Shown piece after piece: positions 36,912 to 49,298 of a stretch of DNA of 64,000 nt (its first letter is position 1; every line of letters starts with the position of its first letter). The stretch lies in contig CM046350.1 of the NCBI GenBank assembly GCA_025403435.1, positions 14,895,684 to 14,959,683 on the forward strand. The letters are read 5' to 3'. This DNA is from Artocarpus heterophyllus. Taxonomy: Eukaryota; Streptophyta; Magnoliopsida; Rosales; Moraceae. The notes under the pieces are model-generated. The model made no database searches. It was given only the letters and a program-made list of their open reading frames with translations, and had not been told where the DNA came from. The translations under genes and the position numbers were made by a program.

Positions 36912-39300
36912 TAATAAAAGAGTTATGTACCACCTAATTTATTCAATGAATTTCTCATTTAGCAAATAATAATAATAATAATAATAATAATGATAATCTA
37001 TATTATATATAAAAGTGTGAATGTGCTTTTGCACGTTAAATTGACACATTGCATGAGGTTTCTTTTCTTTTCTTTTTCCATTTTATTTATTTATTTATTC
37101 AATTTTTACTTTTTACTTTCTTTTGTTTTTTGTCTTATTTTTTCCTATTTTCGTATTTGTCTTTCTCATTTTTATGTTTTTTGTTTTACTCAAAATTTTT
37201 TCCTTATAAATTTTTTTACTTAACTTTTTTACTAAACCAAGCGATTAGGAGAATAATAAAATAAAACTAAATTTTATAAGATATATGTTTTTTTAATCTT
37301 TGTATCCAAAAAAAAAAAATGTGAAGAATACACGTATAAAACACATGCCTCTCACCGGTAATTATAAAGACACATCTCACCGAGCAAGGTGTTTGGAAAC
37401 GGTAAGCTACTAATTTACCAACTACATTTTTTGTCCTTTTTGGCTAATTAAACCAACATCTTGTTTGGTAGGTTTGTCTCTTGTGCCTCGATGCATGCAC
37501 ATGTGCTTTCTTTTTTATTTCAAATCCTTTCCATGCGTGCAATATTCGGGATTTGGAGCCTGCATGTTCTCTTAATTTTTAGTGAAACTTCTTCAATTTT
37601 GTTTTTGAAATGTTTAATCCCTTTTTTATTGCTACTTTTTTTTAATCCCGTCTTGAATGTTTGTTCTAGGACGTTATTTGCTGGATGTACGCAAATATAG
37701 TGAGGGCTTCGAGTTTAATTTATCTTGGTAAGGAAGTTACTAAGGGCAAATTCTAAAATATTCCCCAGAATCTATTCAAAATACTATAAATGCACTTCAA
37801 ATTTTAACTAGTAAAAAAAAATGTCCTTTTAATTTTTTGAATAATTAAAAGTATCCTCTTAGTTCTTTGAAAGAGTTTAAAAAATCTCTTTCACTAGTTA
37901 AATTATTAAAAATGTCAGCAATAAGCAGTTAAGTATTTTTTAAAAAAATCTCTTTTTTGATTAGTTAAAACCTAGAGCATATTTATGGTATTTTGAATAA
38001 TTTTTGGGAATAATTTTAGAATTTTTTTATATTATCTTTTAAAGTGAATTTTCCCTATACTAAACAAAACATTTCATGCACCTTGATTAGGGGCAGTTTG
38101 AGATTACTGTACTGTTAAAATATTTACTGTTAACTATATCGCGTTAGTAAAAAGTATTACCATGATCAAAAAGTGTGTGAGCCTCTAAATATCCAATAGT
38201 TATTTAAAAACTAATAATTTGAATAAATTTTTTATGGTGTACTTATTAAAGAATTTTATTAAATGTTTTAATTTTTAGGTAAAATTTTAAAAAGTAATCT
38301 TTTCAATTTGTTATATCAATAAATAATCTCTATAAATTAAAGGGTGGATTTAGAATTATGGTATACTATCAAAAGATTTTAGTCAATCTAAACAAAGACC
38401 AGAAAAGTAGTTTTGCAAAATAAATCCTAACTTCTCCAATTTTTTGTTGGACAAAATAAGAGTTTACGGAACACCTTAGTTTGTTGTAGATTATTTATCA
38501 GTCTGGAAACAAAAGCAAAAATAGGCCCTAAAAGGCATTTTTAACTATGAAATAAGGATATTGCTGTTTAAATTTCCTAATTCACTATGGCCTTTTTTTT
38601 TTTGTTTTTGAAAGGATATGACCTTCTTTTATTAGGATACACGAAAAACCATATGCTCGTCAATTTTAAGAAGAAGAGAGCAGATTTTGGGGGTCTTTTT
38701 AAATATACACATACATACATACGTACATATATATATATATATGTATGTATATATGTGTGCGCGCGCGCGCTCTTGTTGGTACAATTGCTGAGAAGTTGAA
38801 AGTTCGACGTGAGTATATTTATGGCATCGACTAAACAAGTTTGTTTGTATTAAACAATAGTAATCTTTGGGTATTTTAAGCTGAAAAAGAAAAAAAAATC
38901 CATTAAAATTTGACTAATTAAAAGCATTTCCAATACAATATTAAATTTGACACAGGTAAATTTTGTATTTGAGTGTAAAAAAAAAAAAACACTCTACAAT
39001 ATAATGTTATTTTTGTGACAAGTTTGTCACCAAATTTAGTATATAATATATTTGATATTTGATTATCGATTAGCTTTTTTGCTTTAATATTTGCAATATT
39101 TTTACTTTTTAATTGAATATTAAAAGTTTACTTTCACAAGTTTCCAAGTTTAATAATTATGACAAAAGACAAAAATGATATTTTAAATAGCATTATGTAT
39201 TAGAACACAAAATAAAATAACACATCAAGTATACTATTTTCACACTTTTTAATGGTAAATATAATAGTGGCATTGGCATTTGCATTGGAGGTGGTCTTTA
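36912..39300. other. AT-rich intergenic DNA with microsatellites, no gene seen
   Basis: It holds an (aat)n run at 36966-36990, a T-rich stretch at 37060-37220, and a compound (ta)n, (tg)n, (cg)n microsatellite at about 38706-38770. None of the open frames resembles a protein. Confidence 0.6.
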
Positions 39301-40430
39301 AGGTTAATTTCATTAATGGTCTTTAAGGTTTACCTCTTGTCCCATTTTAGACCTTCACTTTAAAAAGTCTTATTTTGGACCCTAACCTATTACTTTGTCC
39401 CATTTTAGTACTTCTATTAGTTGACCATTAAGTTTTAGATGGAAAAATCATAGGCAATTAAATTAATAAGATAAATGTCTTTGGGACTAAAACTAAAAAT
39501 AATGTAAAGTTTAGGGACTAAATCTAGAAAAATATTAAAAGTTTAGGGATCAAAACTAAATAAATACAAAGTTCAAGGACTATTTGTGGACATTATTATC
39601 TTTATTATATTTTGTATTAGTTCAATTGCTTAAACCTATTAAAATGACAAAAAAGGGTTAATGTTGAATAAATGACAATGAGTTAATAACAAAAAATAAT
39701 ATATTAGCTTGTATTTCCGAAATAGACATGGCGAAACAAATGTTCAAATTGGGCGAAGTATTTAGTGATTGTTCTCAGTTTAAGACAACGATTAAAGTGC
39801 AAGTAAGGTTTTTGGTACGAGATATAAAAGTTTTTGAAAAAAAAGTTATTATTTTGGTGTTTTGATATTATTATTTTGGTATTTGGTGTTTTGTTGTTAA
39901 TTTATTGTCATTTAATCCAACACCAATATTTTTTGCCATTTTGATAGGTTTAAGCAATTGAATTAATACAAAATATAACAAAGATAATAATATCCACAGA
40001 TAGTCCCTAAACTTTATATGTTTTTTAGTTTTGGTCCCTCAACTTTATGGGGCCATTTGGTATTGTTTCAAAATATGTGAAAATATTTTTGTTTTAGGAA
40101 AATGAGAATTTTTTAGGAATTGTGCTGACAGTGTTTTTAAAATTTTTGCCTCAAAAAGCATGTGAAAAGCATTTTCAAAAATTTTGAGAATAAAAACAAA
40201 TAGGACCTATATTTTTTCAGTTTTACTACCAAGACATTTACCTTATTAATTTAACTGCCTATTACATGTACAGCACATAGTTTTTGCCATCCAAAATTTA
40301 ACAGTCAACTAATCGAAGGACCAAAATTGGGACTGAAATAATAATTAGGATGAAAATGGGACTTTTGAAAAGTGAGAGACTAAAATGAGGCTAGAGGTAA
40401 ACCTCAAGGACCGATAAGTGAAATTAACCC
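39301..40430. mobile_element. Foldback element with arms of about 400 bp
   Basis: The left arm starts aggttaatttcat and can be followed to about 39700. The right arm, read inverse from 40430 (gggttaatttcac), matches it through ggtttacctct, ttagttgac, tgtattagttcaattgctt and on to about 39880. The loop between the arms is about 180 bp. A 159-bp insert interrupts the right arm. No target duplication was found at the ends. Confidence 0.75.
40049..40207. mobile_element. MITE in the right arm of the foldback element
   Basis: This segment is absent from the other arm. Its ends, ggggccatttgg and the inverse ggtcctatttg, are similar inverted repeats, and tat flanks it on both sides (40046-40048, 40208-40210). 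The 3-bp duplication and TIR fit a Tourist/Harbinger-like MITE. Confidence 0.55.
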
Positions 40431-42028
40431 TGTTCATTTCGATTTCTGGGCGCCTTAGTTGAATGCTGCTTTGACTCTTATGGGGCATCTAACTTTTCTT
40501 TTCGCTTCTTTGATAAGAAGGGATTTAAGCTGATATATATCATACCATCAGTCCTACGTTTAATCTCATCCTTTCACAGAAGCAACAAAAAGAAAGCGTA
40601 CGTTTTGTCACTTCTCTTTTTATCTCTTTTCTTTCCTTCAATCTTCTTTGTTTCCATGCACAATTGAACGGGAAAAGAAAGGTAGTACTTCTATGTACCT
40701 TTACCAAGTAACTACAGACCTTAAGTCCTTACGTTCACATTTGCAATTAGTTTTTGCAACTAATATTAAGGCTGCACAAAGAGAAAAGATATCGTCGCTG
40801 AACACAAGGGGTTGGCATATTTTCACTTTTGTAACACATTGGATCCCCTGTTGAATAATTAGCCTGTACTATATATTGCTAAAATTAAAGAAATAGCAAG
40901 CCAACTAAAAGTGAGAGAGAAGAAGAAACACATATGGTACGTATTTATTAGAGACTAGAATAAGACTTTTCACACACGTATGCATGTATGTATGTCTATA
41001 CGTGCCATAATGCACGTAAGCATGGCGGTTGAGACATGAACATATCCAAGCACTAGCCACTACCTATCAAATGAATCAAAACCAATCTTAGAAAACCACG
41101 ACAGAATCATCCATATTGGCACATTCTTTCTTCCACTTATATATATATATATATATATGACTTCCTTCTTTTGCCCCACTAAAGTTTAAGACTTTCATAT
41201 ATGCTTTCACTGACCTTGCATTTTTTATTTTATTCCAATATTTCTTTGTAAACAGCTCCACTCATATTGCTCATAAGCTACTGTATATGTTTTGTAATAT
41301 CGTATATTTTGTACTATTTACCACATTTATATCTACATATTATAAATTCATGTTAAGTCCTTACCTTTTTTTCTAATTTTTTATTTAATTTTAAGGGTGT
41401 TTAAATTTGTTTTGTGGTTAAATTGACCATTGACTTAAGAAAGAAAAAAAAAAGAGCAGAATTTTAAAATTTAAAGTTATATATGTTATACAATCTAGAA
41501 TAGACAATCCATGATGGAGCATGTATACTTTTGCTACACCGGTAGGACTTGTAAAATGCCCTTTGCCTTCATAATTTTGTGATTTAAGGCGAGGGATCAT
41601 AGTTGATAGAGTGGACTTGTAAGCACTCATGAAGTCTTTCCCAAACTTAAAATAATTTATATTTTTTTAAAATCAAAATTTAACCCCCAAAAAAAAAAAA
41701 AAAGAAGAGGAGCTATGTGCCGAGATGCTTGATGAGATTACAGCAAGTTAAATAGCCTCTTTAGTTGGAGCAAGCTTTGCAAGAAGTGGACATCGTGAAA
41801 CTTGTGAGGAAGATGAAGTCAGTCTTCGAGTATTTTGAGTAGGAGGACATCGTTGAAGCTCACCGATAGGTGACGGTGAAGGAGGGGAAGGTTAAGGGGG
41901 TGGAGGTCGACAATGATGACGAAGGGATCAAGAGGCTGTCTTTATTTTTGAAAAAAAAAATTGGGGAAAATTCATGAAATATGAAAAGATAAGTTATACT
42001 TCTGTCGATGGTAGCTCATAGCCCTTCC
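40431..42028. other. Intergenic DNA, no gene seen; weak coding-like stretch at 41700-41960
   Basis: Mostly AT-rich with a (ta)n run at about 41139-41158. From 41699, after an A-run, about 260 bp are unusually G-rich and read as protein-like in broken frames (ALQEVDIVKLVRKMKSVFEY). I cannot name it; it may be an old retrocopy fragment. Confidence 0.45.
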
Positions 42029-43724
42029 CACTACTAGAAACTTAAGATTACACAACCCTTATTTAACGATGTTTTTTAAAAACCCGTCGTTGTAAGGTGA
42101 GGCAAAAACATGGAGAGTATGCCTGAAAATATGAAAACCATCATGTTAGTAATGTGAGATCTTTCACAACGGCTTTTACTAAAAACAGTCATGGTAGGTG
42201 TAATTTTACATGACGCTTTTTGCTAAAAACTATCGTATAAGATTCAACCTTTTACGATGGTTTTTAGTAAAAACCGTCATGTAAAATTATACCTACCATG
42301 ATGGTTTTTAGTAAAAAAACTACTGTGAAAAGCTCTGTATATTTGAAATTTTAGGTCCCCCACCCAAATTTAAGCCCGTGCCAACCCCATGACCTTCTCT
42401 ATTTATTCAAAATTTCTTGAACTCAAACCCTCTCTAACTCTCAAACCCCCTTCTCTCTCTAACTCCTCCCTCCACGACCCAGCCACCGACGAATCCAGCC
42501 TCCCTATGACATTCTGCCAACTTTGACATTCCCCCATTACTCTCTCCATGACCCCATCATCGTTTGACCCAACCACCAACAAACTCAGTGTCGTTCATCG
42601 CCGTTCATCCTCGTCCCTTGACATTCCACCAACTCCACTGTCATTCGGCCTCGTCCCTTGACATTCTACTGACTATTCTGCTGTTAGTAAATTTCAAACC
42701 ATTTTCATTATTTTTTTAAATTTATAGTTGCATCATTTTTATTTATTATTTAATTTTAGTTTTAATTATTTCATATCTAGTTTTGTTAATTTCAATTTTA
42801 ATTAGTTTTAGTGTTTTTTTTTTAGTTTGAAACTTAGTATTATTTGGTTATTTTAGTGTTATTTAGCTTTAGTTTTAGTTTTAATATCAGCTATATTAAT
42901 TTATTATTTGCCATTTAGTATGTGTTACTTATATTTGGTGTTTGAAAGAACTTTAAACAACATTTAACATTTTGGTGTGAGAATAAGTTACTTCCTATGT
43001 GTTTGTAATGCCTAAGTATTGTTGTGATGCAAACTACATGTTTGGTAAAAAGCTTCTATGACTGTATGTTTATGTTTGTGCTTTAGTTAATTAGTTTTAT
43101 TTTCATTTTTTTGTTAATTCTATTTACTTTTGTTTTTGTTTTTGTTTTTTTACGTCACACATGACAACATGGACTCAGACACCAAGAATCCATCAACTCT
43201 TGTGCAAGCATGAAAAGTACATGACTTTTAATGTAAATATATATACATGATTTTGTAAAAAATTTATAGTTTAATGTAATTATGTGATTATGAAATTAGG
43301 GCATTGTATTAATGGTGAAAATACGGGATTGGTCATCCTATGGAAAACCAACAATTCTGGTTGTCTTTTTTAGCTTTAGACCAATTTTTTCACAACGATT
43401 TTTAGTGAAAACCATCGTGAAACAAGAGCCTTACATGGCGGTTTTCATAAAAGCCATCATGTAGAGCCTAGCTTACACAATAGTTTTCACTAAAAACCAT
43501 CATGTAAGCTTAGTGTTTCATGATGGTTTTTAGTGAAAACCATTCTGATAGCCTCGTCCCAAGACCGTAGAACCCCACCAAAATAAGAATTCTACGATAG
43601 TAAAAAACCGTCATGAAAAGTATCGTTGGTACCACGACGGACGATTACACGATAGTTTCAAACCATTGTGAAAACATACCACAATGGTTTTAAACTGTCA
43701 TGTAATCTATAATTTCTACAAGTA
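42029..43724. mobile_element. Non-autonomous CACTA element
   Basis: The left end cactactagaaacttaagat and the inverse right end tacttgtagaaattatagat are similar, and a 3-bp duplication tcc flanks both (42026-42028 and 43725-43727). Near both ends many copies of gatggtttttagtaaaaacc and its inverse form subterminal repeats. No transposase is inside. The left end resembles the end of the CACTA remnant at 36911 (CACTACTAGAAA), so the two belong to one family or close ones. Confidence 0.8.
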
Positions 43725-44039
43725 TCCATATTTTGAATTTAGGTTAGGAATTTTCTTCTTAATTCTTTGGTTTTTCCATGTTTGTGGAAATGCTTGAATT
43801 CATGCCAATTTGGTTCTAATTGGAATGATCTATTTGAGGGTTTTGAAATTTCAGCGTTAGGGATTATGTTGGAGAGGATGGTGAAAAGTCTCAAATCCCA
43901 TACTTTGGTCTTAAAAGAATACAGTACTGAAGAAAGTTGGAGAAGAGGAAGGACAAAAAGAAATAAAAGAGATCCTAAATGTTGAAGAAACCACAATCTT
44001 ATGTGCAGCAAGGACGAAAATGTCGATGTCACCGAGATT

Positions 44040-45540
44040 GTCAAGGTTTTGATTTACAGATAATGTCATGGATATTGTCAATGTCGACAGACCTGCAATA
44101 ATGCCAAAGGTTGGCTTGGTATAGATGACAATGATTTGCTTGCACTCGTTATTGCTTTTCTAGAGCAACAACAACAGCATAATAGGCCACAAAGACGTCT
44201 CATACATACGTCAATATTAACTAGAAAAATGAAGATGTACGAATTACTTAATGGTCATGAAAGACCATTGTATATTAAAGTGAGGACGACACGTAATCAA
44301 TTTCTTGCCTTAAGTCAGGTCTTAGAAGAACACACAATTTTGTGGTCTTCCCTAGAGGTAAACGTCAATGAGAAACTCATGATATTCTTGCATATTATGT
44401 GCCATGTTATATCGAACCGAGAAACACAGAATCATTGGCAACACTAGGGGGAAACAATATCTCGATGCTTCTTAGAGGTTTTATCGGTAATATGTTCATT
44501 ACGTTATCGATTCATTGTAGCCCCAAACTACAACAAAACACTAAAGCTTATTCGAGACAATTGAGAGAAGTATTCAAATTATTTCAATGTAAGTGTGAAC
44601 ACTTGTTTACAGTCATTTTTAGTATAAAAGGATTAGACAATGGTACTAATCCTCATTTGCTTCAGTCATGTGTAGGTGCAATTAATGGTACACATGTTCC
44701 ATGTATACCATTATCATCTAAGCAAGCAAAATATCAAAATTGAAAGGAGACCTTGTCCTTTAACATGTTGGCAGCATGCTCATTTGATATGCAATTTACA
44801 TGCATGTTGTCAGGATGGGAGGGATCCGCATGCAATTCACGTGTGTTGCAAGATGTGATACAAAATTATGGTTTTCCAATTCCACTAAAAGGTATTGTTG
44901 TGTGTCATGTCGTTCACAAAATGCTGCCATTTTATGCATACATGATAGCTTGTAACGACACATATGCCATGTTGTTTGTAGGAAAGTACTATTTAGCAAA
45001 TTTTGGATATGCAACTTGAAGCTATATGCTTACATCATATCGACTGAACCACGTATCATTCACAAGAATATATGAAATGTGGCACTGGTTTTAATTCACC
45101 AAAGGAGCACTTTAACTTTAAGTATCCATCACCTAGGAATTGCATCGAAAGGACATTTGGTGTGTGGAAAGCACGATTCAAAATTTTACACCAAATGAGC
45201 AGCTATAGAATTGAGAAGCAAGCGCTGATTCCAATTGCTTGTGCGATGGTCCATAATTTCATCAACATATGTACCGAGAAGGAGGACACTGCTGATGAGT
45301 TGCATGGGGAAGATGATAGCCTTCTACACCACTATAGTAATGATACTGTTCCAGTGTCGGTGTTACAGAAAGGAAATATCGAGTTCGATGATGATGTTCA
45401 TGTGACATCGACCAAATACTGGGTGACTATGCATCCACAGATGAACGCCTAGGTGGAGAGATGATGCAAGAATATAGGAATGCTTTGGCCCAATGAATGT
45501 GGGAAGATCGCCGAAGGCAACGAATGCGACGGTAGAACTG
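44040..45540 (+). pseudogene. PIF/Harbinger-type transposase (DDE_4), dead copy
   Basis: The plus strand carries, in several frames, an N-terminal part RTTRNQFLALSQVLEEHTIL (44280), LQSCVGAINGTHVPCIPLSS (44660), MLAACSFDMQFTCMLSGWEG (44765), KYYLANFGYAT (44985) and SPKEHFNFKYPSPRNCIERT with FGVWKARFKIL (45090). This is the order in HARBI1-like nucleases. The usual catalytic aspartates in GAIDGTH and G-W-E-G-S-A-x-D-S are both asparagine here; the glutamate of N-x-I-E-R is kept. There are frameshifts at about 44440 and 44745 and a gap near 45040. Confidence 0.88.
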
Positions 45541-46650
45541 AAGATGTAAATGATCTATCAAGTAATAAACTTTGCTTCGGCCCTAGAACATTGTAAAAAT
45601 ATATATTTTCGTTTACAAATATTCCTATGGCAACATATTTTGAAAGAATTTGTTTCTCTATAATTGTACTGTTTTTTTTTTTATATATATAGAAAATTAT
45701 GGTACCACATGTATAAATGGCTATGCAAAAAAATGAAAATTCATTATTTGACAATAGCATAATGAAAAAATAATCCAAAATATTTATAATGAAAAAAATA
45801 ATTATCGTTTTCTAACTTTATATAATAACTAAAAAAAAAAAAACCACAAATATTCAAGTTGTGATTCTAACCAGCAAAATATCCAAACATTAGTTTCAAC
45901 TACAAATAGTTTACATCACAAATTTTATAACATTGCCAAACACCCGTACAACTATAATAATGGTTCTAATCTACAAAGTTGATTCTAACTATAAAAATGG
46001 TTATAATCAATGATTTACACCACCCTCTCAAATATCCTGTTAATGAAAAAAGAATCGTCACAATTAGATATAAAATAAAAAAAATATGAACTTTTTTTCC
46101 TAAAAGCATAGGAGAGAAAAATTTTAAAAGAGAACATCCCCTATAGCATTTGGATTCGGGTCGTAGGAATTTTGGGGAAGGGGGCAAAAGTAAAAAAAGA
46201 GACTCAAAAAGTGGATTTCGAATTCTCTACCATCCGAATATTTTGCTCAACCGCGTATTGGGACTGCTGACTGAACTCTAAGCCCAATTCCGAATCAAAT
46301 CCTCCAGAGCCGTATATTATGCTGATCTACTCACTCTCAAGTTTGATGGCTTTTGTTCATGAAGGCACAGTGACTTGTCGACAATTTAAGTTCACTGTTA
46401 ATGTATGGTAACCGGATTAGCGCGTATTATTACTTAAAAGTGAAAAAGAAAATTACACTTGCATTAAATTTTCGTTTTTCAAAGGAAAAGAAAATTGAAA
46501 TGTGTTACTGGAATACTAAAAAGGTAGAAAATCCTAAAAATGGCGCCAAAGGGAGTCATGGCATAAGGATGTGTCCTTTGGCGACCAAAATCTACTTATG
46601 GTGGGACCCACACCCAGATGTTGTCTTGCCTTCTCAACCCTTTAGTTTAG
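45541..46650. other. Intergenic DNA upstream of the LBD4-like gene
   Basis: No coding sequence was recognised. It separates the dead transposase from the gene and probably includes distal promoter sequence. Confidence 0.5.
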
Positions 46651-46660
46651 CCTATGGTTT

Positions 46661-46961
46661 TATATTTAAATGGCGATCACACCCCCCACTATATTGCTCA
46701 CTCTCCCTCTTAATTCTTTATCACTTTCTCATGTTTCGCCGCTTTTTTCTTTGTTTTTTCCTCCTTCTCTAGTTCTCTAAATCACCAAGCTCTCTCTCTC
46801 TCTGTCTTTCTCTCTTTATCTATCAGCTTCTACTCTAGTCTTGGACAGGGCATTGTCTCAAAATTTAAGGGCAAGGTACCCTACAAAGCAACGAGTTTCA
46901 ACTTGTCCTTTAGCATCTGCAAGTAGTAGTAGAACTACAACAGCACTCTCAAGGCGTGACC
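46661..46961 (+). promoter_or_regulatory. Core promoter and 5' UTR region of the LBD4-like gene
   Basis: A TATA-like tatatttaaa at 46661-46670 is followed by a pyrimidine-rich stretch (tctctctctctctgtctttc at about 46793), common in plant 5' UTRs. It ends at the ATG at 46962. The transcript start is inferred, not seen. Confidence 0.5.
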
Positions 46962-49298
46962 ATGAAGGACAACAATAACACCGGAGGAGGCAGAAAGCAG
47001 GGCGCTCCTTCGCCCTGCGCCGCCTGCAAGCTTCTCAGGCGAAGGTGTGCCCAGGATTGCATTTTTGCTCCTTATTTTCCTGCTGAGGAGCCTCAAAAAT
47101 TTGCCAATGTGCACAAGGTTTTTGGTGCCAGTAATGTCAACAAGATGTTACAGGTAACATGTTATGATGCCTAGCTATTGTTAGCCTGTGCTATATTATT
47201 TTTCCGTCCCTTTTTGTCCTTTTCCCCTAGTAAATTTTTGTTCTTTCAAGCCTAGGCAGTCCCAAGATTCATATTCATCGAGGGGGAAAAAAAAAGAAAA
47301 ACTAGAAAAGTATATTACGTAGTTAGAAGGAAGTATTTATGCAAATTCTTTACTTAATTAAAAAGATATTTTGAAGAACTAATTATGTTTTACCAAACGA
47401 ATTAACACGTTGCATAAAAAGTTAGATTCAAAGCAAAATTATATGAATTGAATAATACCATTTTCTATTTACCGGGATTTTAATCAAGTCACGGCTTTTT
47501 TGTTTTGTTTTGTTTTTTTTTTTTTTTTTTGCGTGTTCTTAAATAAATTAGAAAACTTAAATTATGATCCTGATTTTGAATTCTTGAAGCTAGCTAGTCA
47601 CTTTGGAAGTTGTTCCTCTATATTAATGGGCATCAATACCCCAACAATTAGCTACTTTTCCACTCGCTAAGAGTAAGCATAGCTTAGCTAAACTGGAAAA
47701 AGGCTTCCCAAACAACCTCTTGATTTTCTAGTTGATCTTTAAGATCTAATGATGAAGCTTGAGTCTTTGTCAATGGTTGGTAATTTCTGTTACTTGATTT
47801 AGAGAACAGTCAGTTTTCCAAAAGAAATTTCTTTGCTTTGAATTTTGTAAAGCTAGCACATTTGACTTCTAAGTATTCCAATTTGATTATAATTAAAAAG
47901 GACAAATATTATAGGAGTTGTTGGGCGTGTTGTGACCATGAAGTAGTAGAGTAACTTAGAGGAAGAAAGATTGGTCGTTCCCATCGGCCAACCGATTCCA
48001 TTTCAAGACAATATCATGTACTTTGGTTTTCTATATAAATAATAATAATAATAATAATAAATATTCCTAACGGCTTTTCATCACGTGAAGTTGTTTCCTA
48101 TTATTTCTTCTACTTGGCTTTCTTTTTCTAATTGAAACATGAACAATTATAATGTCATATTAGCAACCCTTTTCTCTTCTCTGGGGCCTCCTCTGGTTTC
48201 TAAAATAGATGGGAAAATCAACCCTAAAAGAAATCTTGTTTGTTTATGAAGAAAAGGTGCTTCGCCAATAGAGAAAGGTACCTAGAAAATCCAAACAGAA
48301 AATACAAAAGAAGAAATCTCTAGATTTGGGATTTGTTACTTTTAATTCTTTTTTTTTTTATAATAATTTTGTATATCATAAAAAATAATGAATTGGAGTT
48401 TTAAAAGTGACGACACATATTCATATTATCGTTCATCTGTTCAAGATTTCTTTCATTCATTTCAATAGGCTTATACCATGCGTTTCTACAGGGTTTTTCC
48501 CTCACAAAAAGGCATGATACATGTTTTCATGGAGTATTTAACATGCATGCAATATACTTGTTTAAGTTGTACACATTTAAACATGTAAATATAAAAAATT
48601 GTTTTCAAAGATTATGTTTATGAAAATCTCCAACAAATTCAGTACCAGTCTCTAAACCAATTTTTTGGTTGAAAGTCTGAACTACTAAACCATTGCTTAG
48701 CCCCAAAAAAAGCGGTGGCAAGAGAGAGAAAACTGAAGAATAATATTGAGAGTCAAATGTTGTGGGCACATTATAATAATGACATTGGAAGGTATAATGA
48801 CGCAAGTTATGCTTTTTGCAACAAATCACAACATGATGTTATCATTACGTACTGCCCACATGGCTTACTGGACCTTGGGCTCACAATGCTTGGGTTGGGC
48901 CCACAAAAAATAAACTCAAAAGTATTTCGCCCTGCAGGAGCTTCCGGTCCACCAAAGAGGGGATGCATGTCAGTAGCATGGTCTATGAAGCAAATGCCAG
49001 GGTCCGTGATCCAGTGTACGGCTGTGTCGGCGCCATTTCATCTCTGCAACAACAGATCGATGTTCTTCAGGCCCAATTGGCTCTGGCCCAAGCAGAAGTG
49101 GTCCACTTGAGGGTCCGGCAGACTGCATCCTTGTCGAATCATGGGCTGAGCCCAGCTAGCCCAAGTAACAGTGGATCGCCCTCGTCGAAGGTCATGGGCT
49201 CTCAGGCCAAGCCCATTTTCGATATGGATATGACAGTGGACCAAGCTACCTACGGGGAGACGTGTGGTCATGCTGGCTTAATTTCCGGATTTTACTAA
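46962..49298 (+). CDS. LBD4: LOB-domain transcription factor, LBD4-like, two exons, with a frameshift
   Basis: Exon 1 is 46962-47153 and exon 2 is 48938-49298, joined in phase 0 at cag/gtaaca and ctgcag/gag. Exon 1 encodes the LOB zinc-finger-like motif CAACKLLRRRCAQDC (C-x2-C-x6-C-x3-C) and the start of the GAS block (FANVHKVFGASNVNKMLQ). Exon 2 continues ELPVHQRGDA, then SSMVYEANARVRDPVYGCVG and the leucine-zipper-like ISSLQQQIDVLQAQLALAQA. This is class I and closest, from memory, to Arabidopsis LBD4, a DNA-binding regulator of organ-boundary and vascular development. One extra t at 48968 shifts the frame and brings a stop at 48974. Without it, the protein would have about 183 residues, near the family length. 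Either the allele is null or the base is a sequencing error. The ATG at 46962 is the first in frame; the homologous protein starts just before K-Q-G-A. Confidence 0.9.
47154..48937 (+). other. Intron of the LBD4-like gene
   Basis: It is bounded by gtaaca and ctgcag. The position after LNKMLQ-equivalent codons is the conserved intron site of class I LBD genes. It contains an (aat)n run at about 48039-48062 and no recognised element. Confidence 0.85.

Noticed and set aside
43739..44044. 101-codon minus-strand frame beside the CACTA element
   Set aside because: It has no motif; the adjacent Harbinger transposase is on plus, and the frame looks like chance.
49038..49271. 77-codon minus-strand frame
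   Set aside because: It is the shadow of LBD4-like exon 2.
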